DNA of 64,000 bases from Balaenoptera acutorostrata. Taxonomy: Eukaryota; Chordata; Mammalia; Artiodactyla; Balaenopteridae. This document shows, in pieces, positions 34,901 through 46,972 of the stretch (positions within the stretch are counted from its first letter, which is position 1; each line of letters begins with the position of its first letter). The position numbers and the translations under genes were made by a program. The DNA is taken from positions 53,865,000 to 53,928,999 of the forward strand of contig NC_080079.1 of NCBI RefSeq assembly GCF_949987535.1. The letters run 5' to 3'. The notes below the pieces were generated by a model. That model did not search any database and was not told where the DNA came from. It saw nothing but the letters and a program-made list of their open reading frames with translations.

Positions 34901-35780
34901 TAGTTGCTCTGCGCCATGTGGGATCTTCCTGGACCAGGGACGAACCCGTGTCCCCTGCATTGGCAGGCAGATTCTTAACCACTGTGCCACAAGGGAAGTC
35001 CAACCTGCTGGTTTTTTAGTAGCATCTTGTTTAGTCTCCATGTAATTGTTTTTCTCTCATGTCTTTTTCTGATTTCTAGTTTCATGCCGTTGTGGTCAGA
35101 AGAGATGCTTGAAGTAATTTCTATACTTTTAAATTTATTGAGGTTTCTTTTGCATCCTAGTATGTGTTCAATCCTAGAGAATGTTCCATGTGCACTTGAA
35201 AAGAATGTGTATTCTGCTTTTTTTTGCAGGTAATGTCCTGAAAATATCAATTAAGTGTAACTATTCCATTGTATCATTTAGGATCTCTGTTGCCTTATTG
35301 ATTTTCTGTCTCAAATATTTGTCTGTTGATGTGAGTGGGGTGTTAAAGTCTCCTAATATTATTGTATTCCAATTAATTTCTTTTTTTATATCTTAATATT
35401 TGTTTAGTATATTTGGGTGCTTCTAATTGGATGTATATATGTTGATGAGTCTAATATCCTCTCCTTGGATTGATTCTTTTACCATTTTGTAGTGTCCATC
35501 TTTATCTTTATTTATAACCTTTGTTTTAAAGTCTATTTTGTCTGATATGAGTATTGTGACCCCCTCTTTCTTGTCATTTTTGTTTACATGAAATATCTTT
35601 TTCCATCCTGTCACTTTCAATCTATGTGTGTCCTTTGCCCTAAAGTAGGTCTCTTGTAAGCAGCATATTGTAGGCTCTTGTATTTTTTTTTTTCCAATCT
35701 GCCACTCTGTGTCTTTTGATTGGAGCATTTAGTTCATTGACATTAAGGGTAATTATTAACAGATAGGTATTTATTGCCAT
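31990..35780 (-). pseudogene. L1 ORF2 remnant
   Basis: ORF2 with start near 35,780 (ATG) and end near 31,990, cut by many frameshifts and stops, by a deletion near 32,707, and by a SINE at 34,661-35,001. Landmarks still readable are CLQETYF (near 35,660), [11 protein letters not shown] (near 33,460) and LSLF-type RT text reduced to MSLYTDDM (near 33,340). The RT motif reads YTDD rather than FADD. Not functional. Confidence 0.85.
34661..35001 (-). mobile_element. CHR-type SINE inside L1
   Basis: Minus-strand SINE with ggacttcccttgtggcacag head, B-box gttcgtcccgt near 34,945, and T-rich left end. It interrupts the L1 ORF2. The duplication is degenerate (acccattgtt left, acctgctggtt right), suggesting an older insertion. 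Confidence 0.85.
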
Positions 35781-36264
35781 TTTAAACCTTGTTTTCCTGT
35801 AGATTTTATATCTCTTCTTTGTTCCTTTCTTTTTCTTTTTGTTTTTCCTTTTGTGGTTTGATGATTTTCTTTTGTATTATGCTTCTTTTCAGTTTTTGTG
35901 AATCTATTGTATGCTTTTGATTTGTGGTTACCCTGTTTTTCAAGTATGTTAACCCCTTCCTATATCTACTTGCCTTAGACTAGTAGTCATATAGGCTCAA
36001 ACACATTCTACCAAAAAAAAAAAAAATCTACATTTTCTTATTCTCCTATCCCACATTTTATGATTGTGATGCCCTCTTTTACATCTTCCTGTTCATCCTT
36101 TTGGTGTTCATTGTGGTTATCATCAATTTCACAGAATTTTTTCAATTTTTTTTTAATCTGTGTACCTGCTTCTTTAAGTGATTTACTTTCCAGTTGTGAC
36201 CTTCTCTTTCCTATAGATTCTTACATCTTTTCTATTTAGAGAAGACCTTTCAGTATATCTTTTA

Positions 36265-37309
36265 GGATAGGTTTAGTATTGCTGTATTCTTTTAGTTTTT
36301 GCTTTCTGAAAAATTCTTTATTCTAAATGATAATCTTGCTGGGTAGAATATCCTAGTTTGAAGATTTTTCCCTTTCAGGGCTTTGAATATATCTTGCCAC
36401 TCCCTCTAGCCTGCAACATTTCTCTAGAGAAATTAGCTGAGAGGCTTATAAGGATTCCCTTGTAATTAACTCTTTGCTTTTCTCTTGCTGCCTTTAGAAT
36501 CCTCTCTTCTGCTGTTTTTTATTGTAATATGTCTTGGTGTAGGTCTGTTTGGGTTTATCTTGTTTGGGACTCTCTGTGTTTCCTGTATCTGGATATCTTT
36601 TCCATCTTTAGGTTTGGGAAGTCTTCAGCCATAATCTCTTCAAATATATTTTCAGTCCTTTCTTAGTCTTCTCCTGGTATCCCTATTATGTGTAGATTGA
36701 CATGCTTTATATTATCCCATAGGTCTCTCTTTTTTTAAGATTTTTTTTTTTTGATGTGAACCATTTTTAAAGTCTTTGTTGAATTTGTTACAATACTGCA
36801 TCTGTTTTATGTTTTGTTTTTTTGCCCCCGAGGCATGTGGGATCTTAGCTCCCTGACCAGGGATTGAACCCACACCCACTGCATTGGAAGGTAAAGTCTT
36901 AACCACTGGACCCCCAGGGAAGTCCCTCCCATATGTCTCTTATATTGCTGTCATTTTTTCTCGTTTCACTTTCTGTCTGCTGTTCTGATTGGGTGATTTC
37001 CATTATTCTGTCTTCCAGATCACTTATTTGTTCTTCTGCATTATTCATTCTGCTATTCATTGCCTTTAGCTCAGGTTTCATCTCAGCAAATGAATTTTCT
37101 AATTTTTCTTGGTTCCTCCTTATAGTTTCTAGTTCCTTGTAATAGTAATCCACACTTCTATCGATAGTCCTTCTTAATTCCTTCAGTATTTTCATTATCT
37201 CCTTTTTGAACTCAGTATCTATTAGACTAAGGAGGTCTGTTTCATTGTTTGTTCTTTCAGGGGAATGCTCTTGATCTTTTAATTGGGAGTGGCTCCTCTG
37301 CTTCTTCAT
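36265..37309 (-). pseudogene. L1 ORF1 remnant, interrupted by a SINE
   Basis: ORF1 begins with ATG at 37,309 (MKKQRSHSQLKDQEHSPE) and is open to the SINE at 36,730-36,927, covering the coiled coil (SRMNNAEEQISDLEDRIMEI). The RRM and C-terminal domain continue beyond it to about 36,265 with stops and frameshifts. Not functional. Confidence 0.85.
36730..36927 (-). mobile_element. tRNA-Glu-derived SINE, distinct tail type
   Basis: The minus strand starts ggacttccctgggggtccag, followed by ggttcaatccc near 36,867, and a 3' part with gtaacaaattcaacaaag. This tail differs from that of the other five SINEs, so it is another CHR subfamily. Flanks cccataggtctctc (36,716-36,729) and cccatatgtctctt (36,928-36,941) form a near-perfect duplication. 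Confidence 0.88.
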
Positions 37310-38391
37310 TTTACTTATATTTCTCTTGCTCTATGAGTTTAGGAGAAACAATTATCTACTGTGGTCCTGGAGGGCTATTTTTTTGTGGGACCATCCCTGT
37401 GTTGCCTGCGTGCATTTAATATTTTTTGATGTGAGGGCTGTTTTCAGCGCGGATGCCTTCTGCATTTTTCCTCAGTGTATGATGTCCGTTATCCCCTTGA
37501 TTGGAGGTTGATGGGTGTTGTGGTGACCAGAGACTGCACTAGATGTTGAGCAGGGCCTCCTCTTTGCTCTGTGGTTGTCCCTACACTTTGAGGGGCTGGG
37601 TCTGTTGCTTAGTTGTTGGAGTAGAAGGCCCCAGATCCATTTCTGAGCTATGTTTCTGAGCTGTGGTGAGAGGTAGATGGGATTAGAGTACTCCCACTGG
37701 GAGAGGAGCCACTGAGTATTCCTCTTCCAGAGCTTTTCACTGGTGAGTGTGCTCTATTGTGTTTCCTGTCACCCGTTGTGTGGGCTCACACAGTACACTG
37801 TTGTTGGCACTGCCCTCGGCCCTGTCTCAACCTTGGGAATGCTGGCAATCGGCCCTGTGTCTCAGGAGTTGTTTTCACAAGGCCATCAGCACAGATCCAC
37901 TGAAGTCAGATCCCAAGACTGCAGTAGTCGTGCACCTGGACCCACTGTGGGAGCTATGGAGGCAGTTCAGACCCTGGCCTGGCCCAGCCCTTATGTGTAC
38001 ATGCACACAAAGCCCACAGCTGCTAACACCAAACCTGTTCCAGCTATGGGAGCACCCGTTGTCCACTCGGATGTCCTGCAGGTGCTGAGTTTACAAAGCC
38101 AACAGCAGAGGTGTAAATCTGTGGCTTGTGCAGCCACAGGGAGAGATTTCAGCACTGCTTCCTAAGTCTCACAGCCCCTGGAGCTCAGCTGTGGTTTCAG
38201 CCCTGCCTCTACAAGTAGGCAACCCGCTGACGTCTGCTCTTGGAACCTGCTGAGGTGGCGGCTGGAGCATGGGACTCCACTGAGGTAGCCCTACCCCCCA
38301 GCGGCAGCTGGGGTACGAGAGCCTGCTGAGGTGCGTGGGAGCCCACTGAGGCTGGAGCCCCGGAGGCTGCAGCTGGGGCGTGAGAGCCCAC
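37310..38391 (-). other. Old-type L1 5'UTR
   Basis: Moderately GC-rich 5'UTR of the old L1. Near 38,220-38,390 short motifs like ctgctgaggt and ggctggagc recur several times. The 140-codon open frame on the plus strand (37,743-38,165) is antisense to it and starts with GTG, so it is not a gene. Confidence 0.75.
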
Positions 38392-38424
38392 AAGGATGTC
38401 TCTTTTAAAGGATTGCTTGTAATA

Positions 38425-38480
38425 AAGAAAAAGGAGGAAGAGGAGAAGGAGAAGAAGAAGAGGAAGAAGAAAAAAAAAGA
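38425..38480. repeat. Purine-rich (GAA/GGA)n tract
   Basis: A run of aaggaggaagaggagaagg-type triplets directly past the L1 duplication at 38,392-38,406. Confidence 0.85.
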
Positions 38481-39005
38481 ATCATCATTTATGGATTTAT
38501 GAGGTATGAGGCATGTCTCCATGGACGATATCACCAAAACTAGGGCATTGAATGGAGATCATTCATAGACTAAATTCTCTCTACTCCTGTATCTAACTTA
38601 AGAGACCTCATCTATTCTGGGCCAGTACATGTATGTTCAGTGCAGGAAAGAAAAAATTAAAAAAGACCTGAGGAGTTGCCTTGATTTCCAAGACCTCAAT
38701 CTGCTGCCTCTGAGTTTCTTGATTTTCTGTATTCGTAAAATTACAAATAAAGCTTTATACAGGATAATATTTCTCATTCATATGCCTGTTTGAGAACTGG
38801 GTGCTTTGTGTTACCTCACCATATGTGACCCTCTTCTGCCAATGAACACTGCAGTGAATATGTGAAATATTGACTCTGCCAAAGAGATATTTTTTAAAAA
38901 GCACCTCTCTGTGTAAAATTCTAAAAACATCTTGCTTTCCTGACAAAACAAGACATAGTACTTGGAAAGTATCTTTGCCCCTTGTCTTTCCCTCTTCCTG
39001 GAATA
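38481..39005. other. Unique DNA
   Basis: No gene or repeat is recognised. Confidence 0.5.
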
Positions 39006-39016
39006 TAGACATGATT

Positions 39017-39306
39017 TTTTTTTAATTTATTTATTTTATTTTTGGCTGTGTTGAGTGTTTGTTGCTGTATGCAGGCTTTCTCTAGTTGTGGCAAGCAGGA
39101 GCTACTCTTCATGGTGGTGTGCGGGCTTCTCATTGTAGTGGCTTCTCTTGTTGCAGATCATGGGCTCTAGGCATGCAGGCTTCAGTAGTTGTGGTGCACG
39201 GGCTTAGTTGCTCTGCGGCATGTGGGATCTTCCCGGACCAGGGATCGAGCCCATGTCCCCTGCATTGGCAGGCAGATTCTTAACCACTGCACCACCAGGA
39301 AAGCCC
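39017..39306 (-). mobile_element. CHR-type SINE
   Basis: Minus-strand SINE with ggctttcctggtggtgcag head, B box gggctcgatccc near 39,240, and T-rich left end. Duplication tagacatgatt at 39,006-39,016 and 39,307-39,317. Confidence 0.92.
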
Positions 39307-39317
39307 TAGACATGATT

Positions 39318-40035
39318 CTTATAGAAGCAGATGCTGTTTTGTTATCATAAGGACAAAAAAATAAAGTCCAAGAGTTTAAAATAGCCCCAAGATTGATATA
39401 TAGAAGCTACTGGAATAATGTCATTAGCCACAAAGATCTGGACTTAATATTTAACAAATGTTTAATAGAGAAACAAATCTCTATTAAAGCTACTGTAGCC
39501 ATTTTCAGTTACTTGCAACCAGCAGAAAAGCATTTCTAAATTATAGAGTACGTATTAAAATGACTGGAATCATCTCAGTTAATGTTTTGGAAGGTCAAAT
39601 AAATTTTAAAGTGTTATAGATACAAACTCTCAATAAATCCATGTGATTAGTAGGAATCTGCAAGATAATCCAGATATCTGTAGTAAAAGACATAACCAGA
39701 AATGAAACAGTGATTTCTTTAACTATGCATTTCAGACATCTTTATCCAGTGAATAACTACTTAATCTATACAATCTCCTATGCATTAAACCTATACTATA
39801 TATCCCCTGTTCAATATATATGTTGAGTTTCTGTGAGCTTTCCTGACAAGCTCAGGAAATGAAAAAGCTCTCATATGGAACTCTTATTAACTCTTGATCT
39901 TCACATTAATCATACTTCACAGGATGAGCCCAGTTTTTAATGTAAATTTTACTCTTTGTTCCACAACTGCTTGAAAATCCCAGATCTCATCAAGATAACG
40001 GTTTCTCTTTTTTTCCCTTATCACCCCACTCCATT
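39318..40035. other. Unique DNA
   Basis: No gene or repeat recognised. Confidence 0.5.
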
Positions 40036-40039
40036 TCAT

Positions 40040-40235
40040 TTTTTGGGTTTGGAATCAGAAAAATTGAATCTGATACAGTGGTGATTTGACACATTCTTTT
40101 ACCTCTTGTGCCAAAGTTTACTTATATCCAGAAGAGTAGAAAGGATTCCTACCTCACTGTTACTTTGAAAATGAGAGAACATTCATTTACAGAGTACCTT
40201 TTGCCCTTTTGTACTGGTAGAGATAAATGCAGAGT
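40040..40235 (+). repeat. MIR-like SINE remnant
   Basis: MIR order seen in diverged form: gggtttggaatcagaaaaat (near 40,045), ttttacctcttgtgcc, then ttcctacctcactgttac. Confidence 0.55.
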
Positions 40236-40829
40236 TGGTGGCCAAACTCATGAATTTTGAACTGTTATTAGTGCTTAAATTTTTCATTGTTCACTCAAAT
40301 GAGAAAAGGGGAAAGGCCAAAGATCAAAGAAACTTAGGCTGAACTCTGTTATTTTGTAAGTTAACTGAATCAAATGTGAAACATGAGTGACATCTCCAAA
40401 TGACCTCATCATTATCTTCTTAGAGTACAAAAGTCACATTGTCCTTTGTAGCAGACAGCATTTATATGGAAATGAGAGTGGCTCAAGATGCAAGTTACAG
40501 TATTGTTTTATGCCTGAATATATTGAGCCTAGGATCTGTGTGTAGGGGCCTCCATTACATGTGGTCATTGAAACTTCAGATGAGACCACAGTTATGTAAT
40601 CATAGAAGAAGTGGCCTCTGGGTCTCTTGCCTGAGGGTGATGATCAAACACAGGGTTTAGTCACATACACTCAGAAATGTACTCTTGCCACATAAGGGAG
40701 TAGAATATAAAGAGAACTGTATAAAGGGATCCCATTTTTTAAAAAAAGGAACAGAAAATGTTTTCTTGTTTTTTGATTACCTAGATTTATGGAAGGTTCA
40801 GGTAAGAAGAGATACTAGAAGTTGTACAT
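40236..40829. other. Unique DNA
   Basis: No gene or repeat recognised. Confidence 0.5.
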
Positions 40830-40965
40830 TTAAAACCCTTCATTTTACAGATGAAAAATAAAGACTTCAGTGAGGGGAAGTAATAACATAAATCACGGTA
40901 GTTAATGGTCAGCAGGAGAACCTAGGTATCATAACCTCCAGCTTTGCATTGGTTTCACTTCCTTT
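40830..40965 (-). repeat. MIR SINE remnant
   Basis: Plus-strand text reads as a reversed MIR: cattttacagatgaaaaataaagact, gaggggaagtaa, then cagcaggagaacctaggt. Confidence 0.65.
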
Positions 40966-42673
40966 CTTATCATTCTGTTACAATATTTTCCCTTTCTAGG
41001 TGAGTGTTAAAACCATAAATAAATGCTGTAGGCAAGAATAGACCATATATGCTTTTGGAGCAAATAAATGTTGTTACAAATAATATTACCTCTATGAGGT
41101 GACTTTGCTGGAAGAATAGAGAGTAGAAGACTTGGATTTTTTTAGATCATAAATGGAATATCTGGTCTTTCAGTGGTAAGCTCCTAGGAATATTTAGTAA
41201 AACTGAGCTGATGCCCTACTGTCACTCTCTTTGTGTTTTCTCATGGCTTAGATTTAACTTTGATTTTCTGAGTCTATCCCTGCTTATCTGCGGGGACATC
41301 AGTCTGCCTGACTGATCTGGGCACTAATTCTCATCTAACTTTGTTAGTCTTCAGTCAACATTTCTGGATCTCTGGATATTCTCAATGATAAATTTCCAGA
41401 ACCATCTAGAAATTATTAACCCCACTTGATTTAGTATGAGCCCAATATAAGTGGACCATACCATATTCACAAAAATACATAATGATCATAACTTACCGGG
41501 ATCAACCTCTAATTTATCAAGATATATTAGGTATTATAATTTGATCTATGCTATGCCCACTTGGATCTCTACTTGAGCATCCATCACTGATCTCTAGCCG
41601 AATTCTCTTCTCTCCATAAGAGTGTCCCTGAGGTCTTAACTATGTTCTACACACTCTAGGGTACCAAGTAGTGATGCTATTGTATGGAATTGTGCACCAT
41701 CATAATAGCCTTATAATTCTTCCAAATAAAGTAATCTGTGCCGGGGGATAATTCCAACTATAATGATTATCTTAATCAAGCTCCTATCCTAGTAACAGCT
41801 TTCCATCACATTTCATCTATACTAATGAAGAACTTCTGATGATATAACTAACAGTTGTTGCTCTATGGCAATAACTATTAGTTGTTTTCCTAATATCTGA
41901 TCTCCTCTTGTTCCTTAATAAGAAGACTCCGATTTATTAAAGATAACAATGTGCCCAGCTGAAAGATTACATTTTCTAGTTCCCACTGCATGTAGGTATA
42001 TCCATGTGCTTAAATTCTGGCCACTGAGATATAAGAGGATATGGGGTGGTTCTAACTTCAAAGGTGCTTCATAAATCAGAAGAGAAACTGGAATGTGCTG
42101 CTATTGTTCTTGCAGTATGATAGACATGCATGATACATACATATATAAGTAAACTTCCAGAAAGCAAACACAGGGGACACAGGGACAATTAATGAGAGAA
42201 TTTATCTCAAGAGAGCAGAGTACGAGGCCACAATTTGGGCAAGCCCAGGCAGTGTCTACACAGTCCCCCATCAGGCTGTGACTAGTGGATGGCCAGTAAC
42301 TGAGAATGTTTACCAATCTCTCTTTTTCTGAGGGCATTTTTAATATGGTAACTCTAGGCACCACTCCCCTATCATTGTGTATTGAGTGCATTGGGAAGAG
42401 ATAATTATATCTTAACTTAGAGTTCCTTTTGATCTAGTGACCTATATCTGGAACTAACAAAGAGGACTGGACAGATACTGAGAAAAAATGTTGAGGTTGT
42501 CTATGTATGGAAAAAAGATTTTCCCAAAGACACAGATTATGGCGAAGATTGCCATTAGTTACAATATACATTGTTTCCTATTACCTTGTTAATTGAACTC
42601 TGATCCCTGACCACCAAAAATTTATCTGTCATCACTGGGGTTGCCCAACATGAGATAATTTTTCATCTGTAGG
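40966..42673. other. Unique DNA, with a possible old repeat near 41,930-42,080
   Basis: No gene is seen. The text near 41,960-42,040 (tctagttcccactgcatgta, ggccactgagatataag) resembles part of an old LTR-like repeat related to 15,170-15,570. A 96-codon frame (42,391-42,101, minus) shows no domain. Confidence 0.4.
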
Positions 42674-42690
42674 AAAAAGAAGCCACTTTT

Positions 42691-42757
42691 TTTTTTTAAC
42701 ATCTTTATTGAAGTATAATTGCCTTACAATGGTGTGTTCGCTTCTGCTTTATAACAA
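42691..42757 (-). mobile_element. Ultra-short L1 insertion, 67 bp
   Basis: Only the last 55-60 bases of an L1 3'UTR (read on the minus strand ending in tcaataaagatgtta) plus a short A-tail. It is flanked by a perfect 17-bp duplication aaaaagaagccactttt at 42,674-42,690 and 42,758-42,774. The 3' end is of the same type as the L1 at 439-7846. Confidence 0.93.
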
Positions 42758-42904
42758 AAAAAGAAGCCACTTTTAACTTTGTTGTCTGTTACTAGTAACT
42801 ACAATTATTTTCTTACTGAACTTAACCCTGCATCTGTTATTATTTTAATCTAGAGCAAGTTCCCATATTCAACCATCATCACAAGTTTATAAAATTAACA
42901 ACTT

Positions 42905-43749
42905 ATTGTTATTGAAGTATAGTTGATTTACAATGTGTTCATTTCTGCTGTATAGCAAAGTGATTCAGTTATACATATATATGCATTCTTTTTTTATATT
43001 CTTTTCCATTATGTTTTATCATAGGATAATGAAAATAGTTCTCTGTGCTCTACAGTAGGACTGTGTTATTTATCCATTCCATGTGTAATAGTTTACATAT
43101 GCTAACCCCAACCTCCCACTCCATCCCTCCTCCAACCCCCTTGGCAACCACAAGTCTGTTCTCTATGTCCATGAGTCTGCTTCTGTTTCGTATATAGGTT
43201 CACTTGTGTCATATTTTAGATTCCACATATGAGTGATATCATATGGTACTTGTCTTAGTATGATAATCTCTAGTTGCATCCATGTTGCTGCAGATGGCAT
43301 TATTTCCTTTGTTTTTATGGCTGAGTAGGATTCCATTATATATATATGTACCATATCTTCTTTATACATCCCTCTGATGATGGACATTTAGGTTGTTCCT
43401 TGTCTTGGCTATTGTGAATGGAGCTGCTATGAACATAGGGGTTCATATGTCTTTTTGGATTAGAGTTTTGTCTGGATATATGCCCAGGAGTGGTATTGCT
43501 GGATCATACGGTAATTCTATTTTTAGTTTTTTCAGGAACCTCCATACTATTTTTCATAGTGTCTTTACCAACTTATATTCCCACCAACAGTGTAGAAGCT
43601 ACCTACCCTTTTCTCCACACCCTCTCCAGCATTTGTTATTTGTAGACATTTTAATGATGGCCATTCTGACCATTGTGGGGTGGTACCTTATTGCAGTTTT
43701 TTTTTTTTTCCTTATTGTAGTTTTGATTTGCATTTCTCTGATGTAAAGG
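42905..43749 (-). mobile_element. 5'-truncated L1, about 845 bp
   Basis: Minus-strand L1 3'UTR and the end of ORF2, older 3'UTR type (gaagtatagttgatttacaatg). Flanked by taacaactt at 42,896-42,904 and 43,750-43,758. A T-run at about 43,699-43,711 is followed by a near repeat of ttattgYagtttt, which looks like a slippage duplication. Confidence 0.85.
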
Positions 43750-43758
43750 TAACAACTT

Positions 43759-44145
43759 GATCATAATTCCTGTGCATTTTTCTTTTTTAACATTAAGGTT
43801 TAACATCCAGATACACATCTGTTCTCACCTTGATGAGCATCTCAACAAATACACTAATTAATCTATTAAGTAATTAACCTGTTAGTAAAGATGTGGATTT
43901 GTGTATATCTAAAATAGAGAATGAAACAATAGATAAATTTCATTGGGTAAAATGTTTTGCATATAGTAGGGACTCAAATGTTGATTCCATCCTATAAAGA
44001 GCAAAGAACATGTTATCAAGTCACTGGTGTAATACAACTCTAGATGTTCATGTGATTTTTTTTCCAGTTTTGCTTTAGATCTAGGTAAAACCTTTATCAT
44101 ATAGAGAAGATGGAAAATTAATAGAAGATAGTTATCAATGATGGG
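43759..44145. other. Unique DNA
   Basis: No gene or clear repeat. Confidence 0.5.
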
Positions 44146-44149
44146 ATAC

Positions 44150-44345
44150 ATGCCAGGTGCTAAATGCTCTTACTGCATTAACATGTCCTTGTGATTTGGG
44201 TATTCTTTTCCTCACTAAGTAGATTATTATACTGAGAATGAGAGATCAGATCACTTCTAAATTTTTATGCACCTCATAATTTTGAAGCCAGAATGAGAAA
44301 GCAATTTTGTCTGATTTAAATTCTGCGTTCTTTCCACTACTTCAG
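44150..44345 (-). repeat. MIR SINE remnant
   Basis: Reversed MIR order on the plus strand: gccaggtgctaaatgctctt, tccttgtgatttgggtattc, then agccagaatgagaaagcaat and ttctttccactactt. Confidence 0.6.
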
Positions 44346-44547
44346 ATTTATTATATAGGGGAGGTATTGGGACATATTGCTTTGACTCATGTTAAACAGG
44401 CACCTTTTGGAGTGGCCTGAGACCAGTAACTAGGCCTACACATTGAGGTGGGGCAGGAACCAGGAGAACAGTCATTGGTGCTGCAAAGAAGGTGATTTTA
44501 TCAGACAGAGCCAAATATGTAGAAGATGCTATTGGAGGAAATCTAGT

Positions 44548-45160
44548 GTGGCAGGCAAATTTCTACGATGGCCACCATGATCATCACCCTCTGGCATTAC
44601 ACCCTGGATAATCCCCCCACCTTCGAGTCTGAGCAGAACCTGTTACTATCTTCTAACCAATAGAATACGGCCAGGGTGATCAGATGCCACCACCTTGGCT
44701 AGGTTACATTATGTAGCATTCGTGGGGGGGGTGTCACTTCTGTGATTATGCTAATTTATAGAAGACTCTGTCTTCTCACAATGGAGCAAGAGACTTTCCT
44801 TCTTGCCTTGAAGAATCCAGCTGCTGTGCTCTGAACTGCCTGTGGAGAGGGCCATCAGACAGGGAAACGTAGGTAGCTTCTAAGATCTGAGAACCTTAGT
44901 GCTATGGCCACAAAGAAATGAATTCTGCCTATAACCTGTATGAGCTTGGGAGCAGATATTTTCCCCAGTCAAGCTTCCAGGTGAGAACACAGCCCAGCCT
45001 ACAGCTTGATGGCAGCCTTGTAAAATCTTGAACAGACCATCCAGCTAATTCATGCCCAAACTCCAGACCAATGGAAATTATGAGACAATAAATGTGGATT
45101 GATTGAATCTACTAAGCTTGTGGCATCTTGCACACAGCAGTAGAAAACTGATATAACTAG
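44548..45160 (+). mobile_element. Old ERVL/MaLR-type LTR
   Basis: The order of landmarks (gtggcaggcaaatttctac, taaccaatagaatacgg, gaattctgcctataacctg, tccccagtcaagcttccagg, gagacaataaatgtggat and gtagaaaactgatata at the 3' end) is that of a long old mammalian LTR. It has an AATAAA near its 3' end and no internal retroviral genes. Subfamily not determined. Confidence 0.6.
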
Positions 45161-45775
45161 TGAAGCAGTTGGCATCAAGGAGACTTAATTTCAAGATAAC
45201 ATGACAGGAAGTTGGTACTAGATGGAACTTCTTTCCTGGAAGAACAAGGGTGCTAGAAAGTATATAAATAAATGACCCAAGAACAATGTAGGACTTGAGT
45301 TTTCTGCACAAGAGCACAATACATGAGTATGGATTGAGAGTAAAGCAGTCCCCAAAATGAGCCAAACATTGTTCATTCATAAATATTTACCGATGACAAA
45401 TCTGATGAGAGAATAAATGAATTAAATATGAACAAATTACCCAGACAAGACAAAGAAAGAAGATGCAAAATAATGAGGAAGTTGAAAATAAACTTCTTAC
45501 TCCAGACCTGTGATTCAGAAACTGTGGGGAAGGAGTGTAGCTATCTGTTTTCACAAGCCCTACAAGAGATTCTGATGTGCAGTAGCATTTGTGAACCACC
45601 AATAAAGACTAAAAGAGGTAAAAGATGACATTTTGACTTTAAAAAGTGATAGGCTATTTTTAAAAAGGGTCAATTTTATTATTCTCTTACTCCTTGCAAT
45701 AATATAAAAGGAAAATAATGTATGCTCATTAAGTATAACACTGAAACTACAAGCACACCTGAAACTTTATGTTAG
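45161..45775. other. Unique DNA
   Basis: No gene or repeat recognised. Confidence 0.5.
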
Positions 45776-45779
45776 AAGT

Positions 45780-46125
45780 TGTTATGGACTAAATGTTTGT
45801 GTCCCTCCAAAATGCATGTGGTGAAGCCCTAATGTGATGGTATTGGGAGGTGGGCCTTTAGAATGTAATTAGGTCATGAGAGTAGGGTCCCCATGACGGT
45901 ATTCGTGTCCTTATAAGACATGGAAGATAACCCTTTCTCCAACTTGTGAGGATAAAACAAAAAGGTAACCATCAGTAAACCAGAAAGAGGGCCCTCACCA
46001 AAAACACGACCTTGCTGCACTCTGATCTTGGACTTCAGCCTCTAGAACTATGAGAAATAAATATTTGTTATTTAAGTCGCCCAGTCCATGGACGTTCTAT
46101 TGTAGTAGTCCAAATTGACTATGAG
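45780..46125 (+). mobile_element. MLT1-type LTR (MaLR)
   Basis: It starts tgttatggactaaatgtttg and shows the MLT1 order: gaggtgggcctttagaatgt, ccttataagacatggaag, gagggccctcacc, gatcttggacttcagcctc and aataaatatttgttatttaa. The final part is diverged. No internal genes. Confidence 0.75.
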
Positions 46126-46972
46126 AGAAGTAAAGGGAATTAGAGAAGTAAAGAGAATCAAAAAAGGGGGCTATGGGAAAATATTGAATTTCTCTTTGTT
46201 TTATTGTCACATGGTCATAAAAGAATTAGATTGTATATAAAGCAACCGTTTTTCTTTTTGTCTGCATACAGTAAGGGGCGTTTCATTTTATAATAAATCT
46301 TTCTGTTTTAAAATATCACTGTTCTCTTGGGACCTGAAATTTTTCTTCTGCAGATTTTTATTTGACATTGTAGTTAAAAAGCCGTATATTCTTTGACATG
46401 TGCCAAAATAACAACGTATTGGAAACGTCCCAAACTACAGGCATAATTAATGAATCCAACTGATACAATATGTAAAGTCAGAAGAGTAGATACTACCTTC
46501 ACACATGCCCATCTAACAGAATGTCAGATTCACTTTGTTTCAGTACTTGCTTAATATCAAAGATTGCAAGTACATGACCTCTCAAATAACTTTTAAGTGC
46601 TGATTTTTACTTTTTCATATGTTGAATACTTTTCACATTTTAAAGACAATCTGTTTTGAAAGTACATTTAAAATCTTGAAATCAAGAGGCAAATAGTGCA
46701 ATAAAATTAAGTGTTAGAAAGCAAAAACTAGGAAAAAACTTGTATCATTAAGTTCACAAAACTACATTTATAGAATTTATATAAATTTAATATTAAAAAT
46801 CAGAAGACTTACATTTGATATTCTTTCTATAGCAGTGGTATTTAAAATGTTAGAAACTGTGCCTTTCCTAAATATTGCTTTATTCGGGAAAGCAAATATC
46901 GATATTTTACAGTTTCCTTAGTATAGACCTTTTTTGAGAAAATAAAACGCTGTGATAATTTTGTTTGTGGGG
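46126..46972. other. Unique AT-rich DNA between two MLT1 LTRs
   Basis: I see no MaLR internal sequence (gag-like) here, only AT-rich DNA. Confidence 0.45.

Larger units (their letters stand above)
31659..38391 (-). mobile_element. Old near-full-length L1 with two SINEs inside
   Basis: Minus-strand L1 running from its 3' end at about 31,659 to a 5'UTR end near 38,391. The flanks aaggatgactctctttt (31,642-31,658) and aaggatgtctctttt (38,392-38,406) are a target-site duplication with a 2-base indel. ORF2, a long inter-ORF segment (about 35,781-36,260, L1MA-like), ORF1 and a 1.08-kb 5'UTR (37,310-38,391) are recognisable. About 375 bases of ORF2 are missing at about 32,707. SINEs sit at 34,661-35,001 and 36,730-36,927. 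The 5'UTR is a different type from that of the younger L1 copies. Confidence 0.85.

Noticed and set aside
37743..38165. 140-codon open frame on the plus strand
   Set aside because: It is antisense to an old L1 5'UTR and starts with GTG; GC-rich DNA explains the lack of stops.
42101..42391. 96-codon ATG-initiated frame with several cysteines (minus)
   Set aside because: Cysteines do not form a known zinc-binding pattern and the surroundings look like old repeats.
46126..46972. Interior of a MaLR element between two LTRs
   Set aside because: I could not recognise any internal retroelement sequence there.
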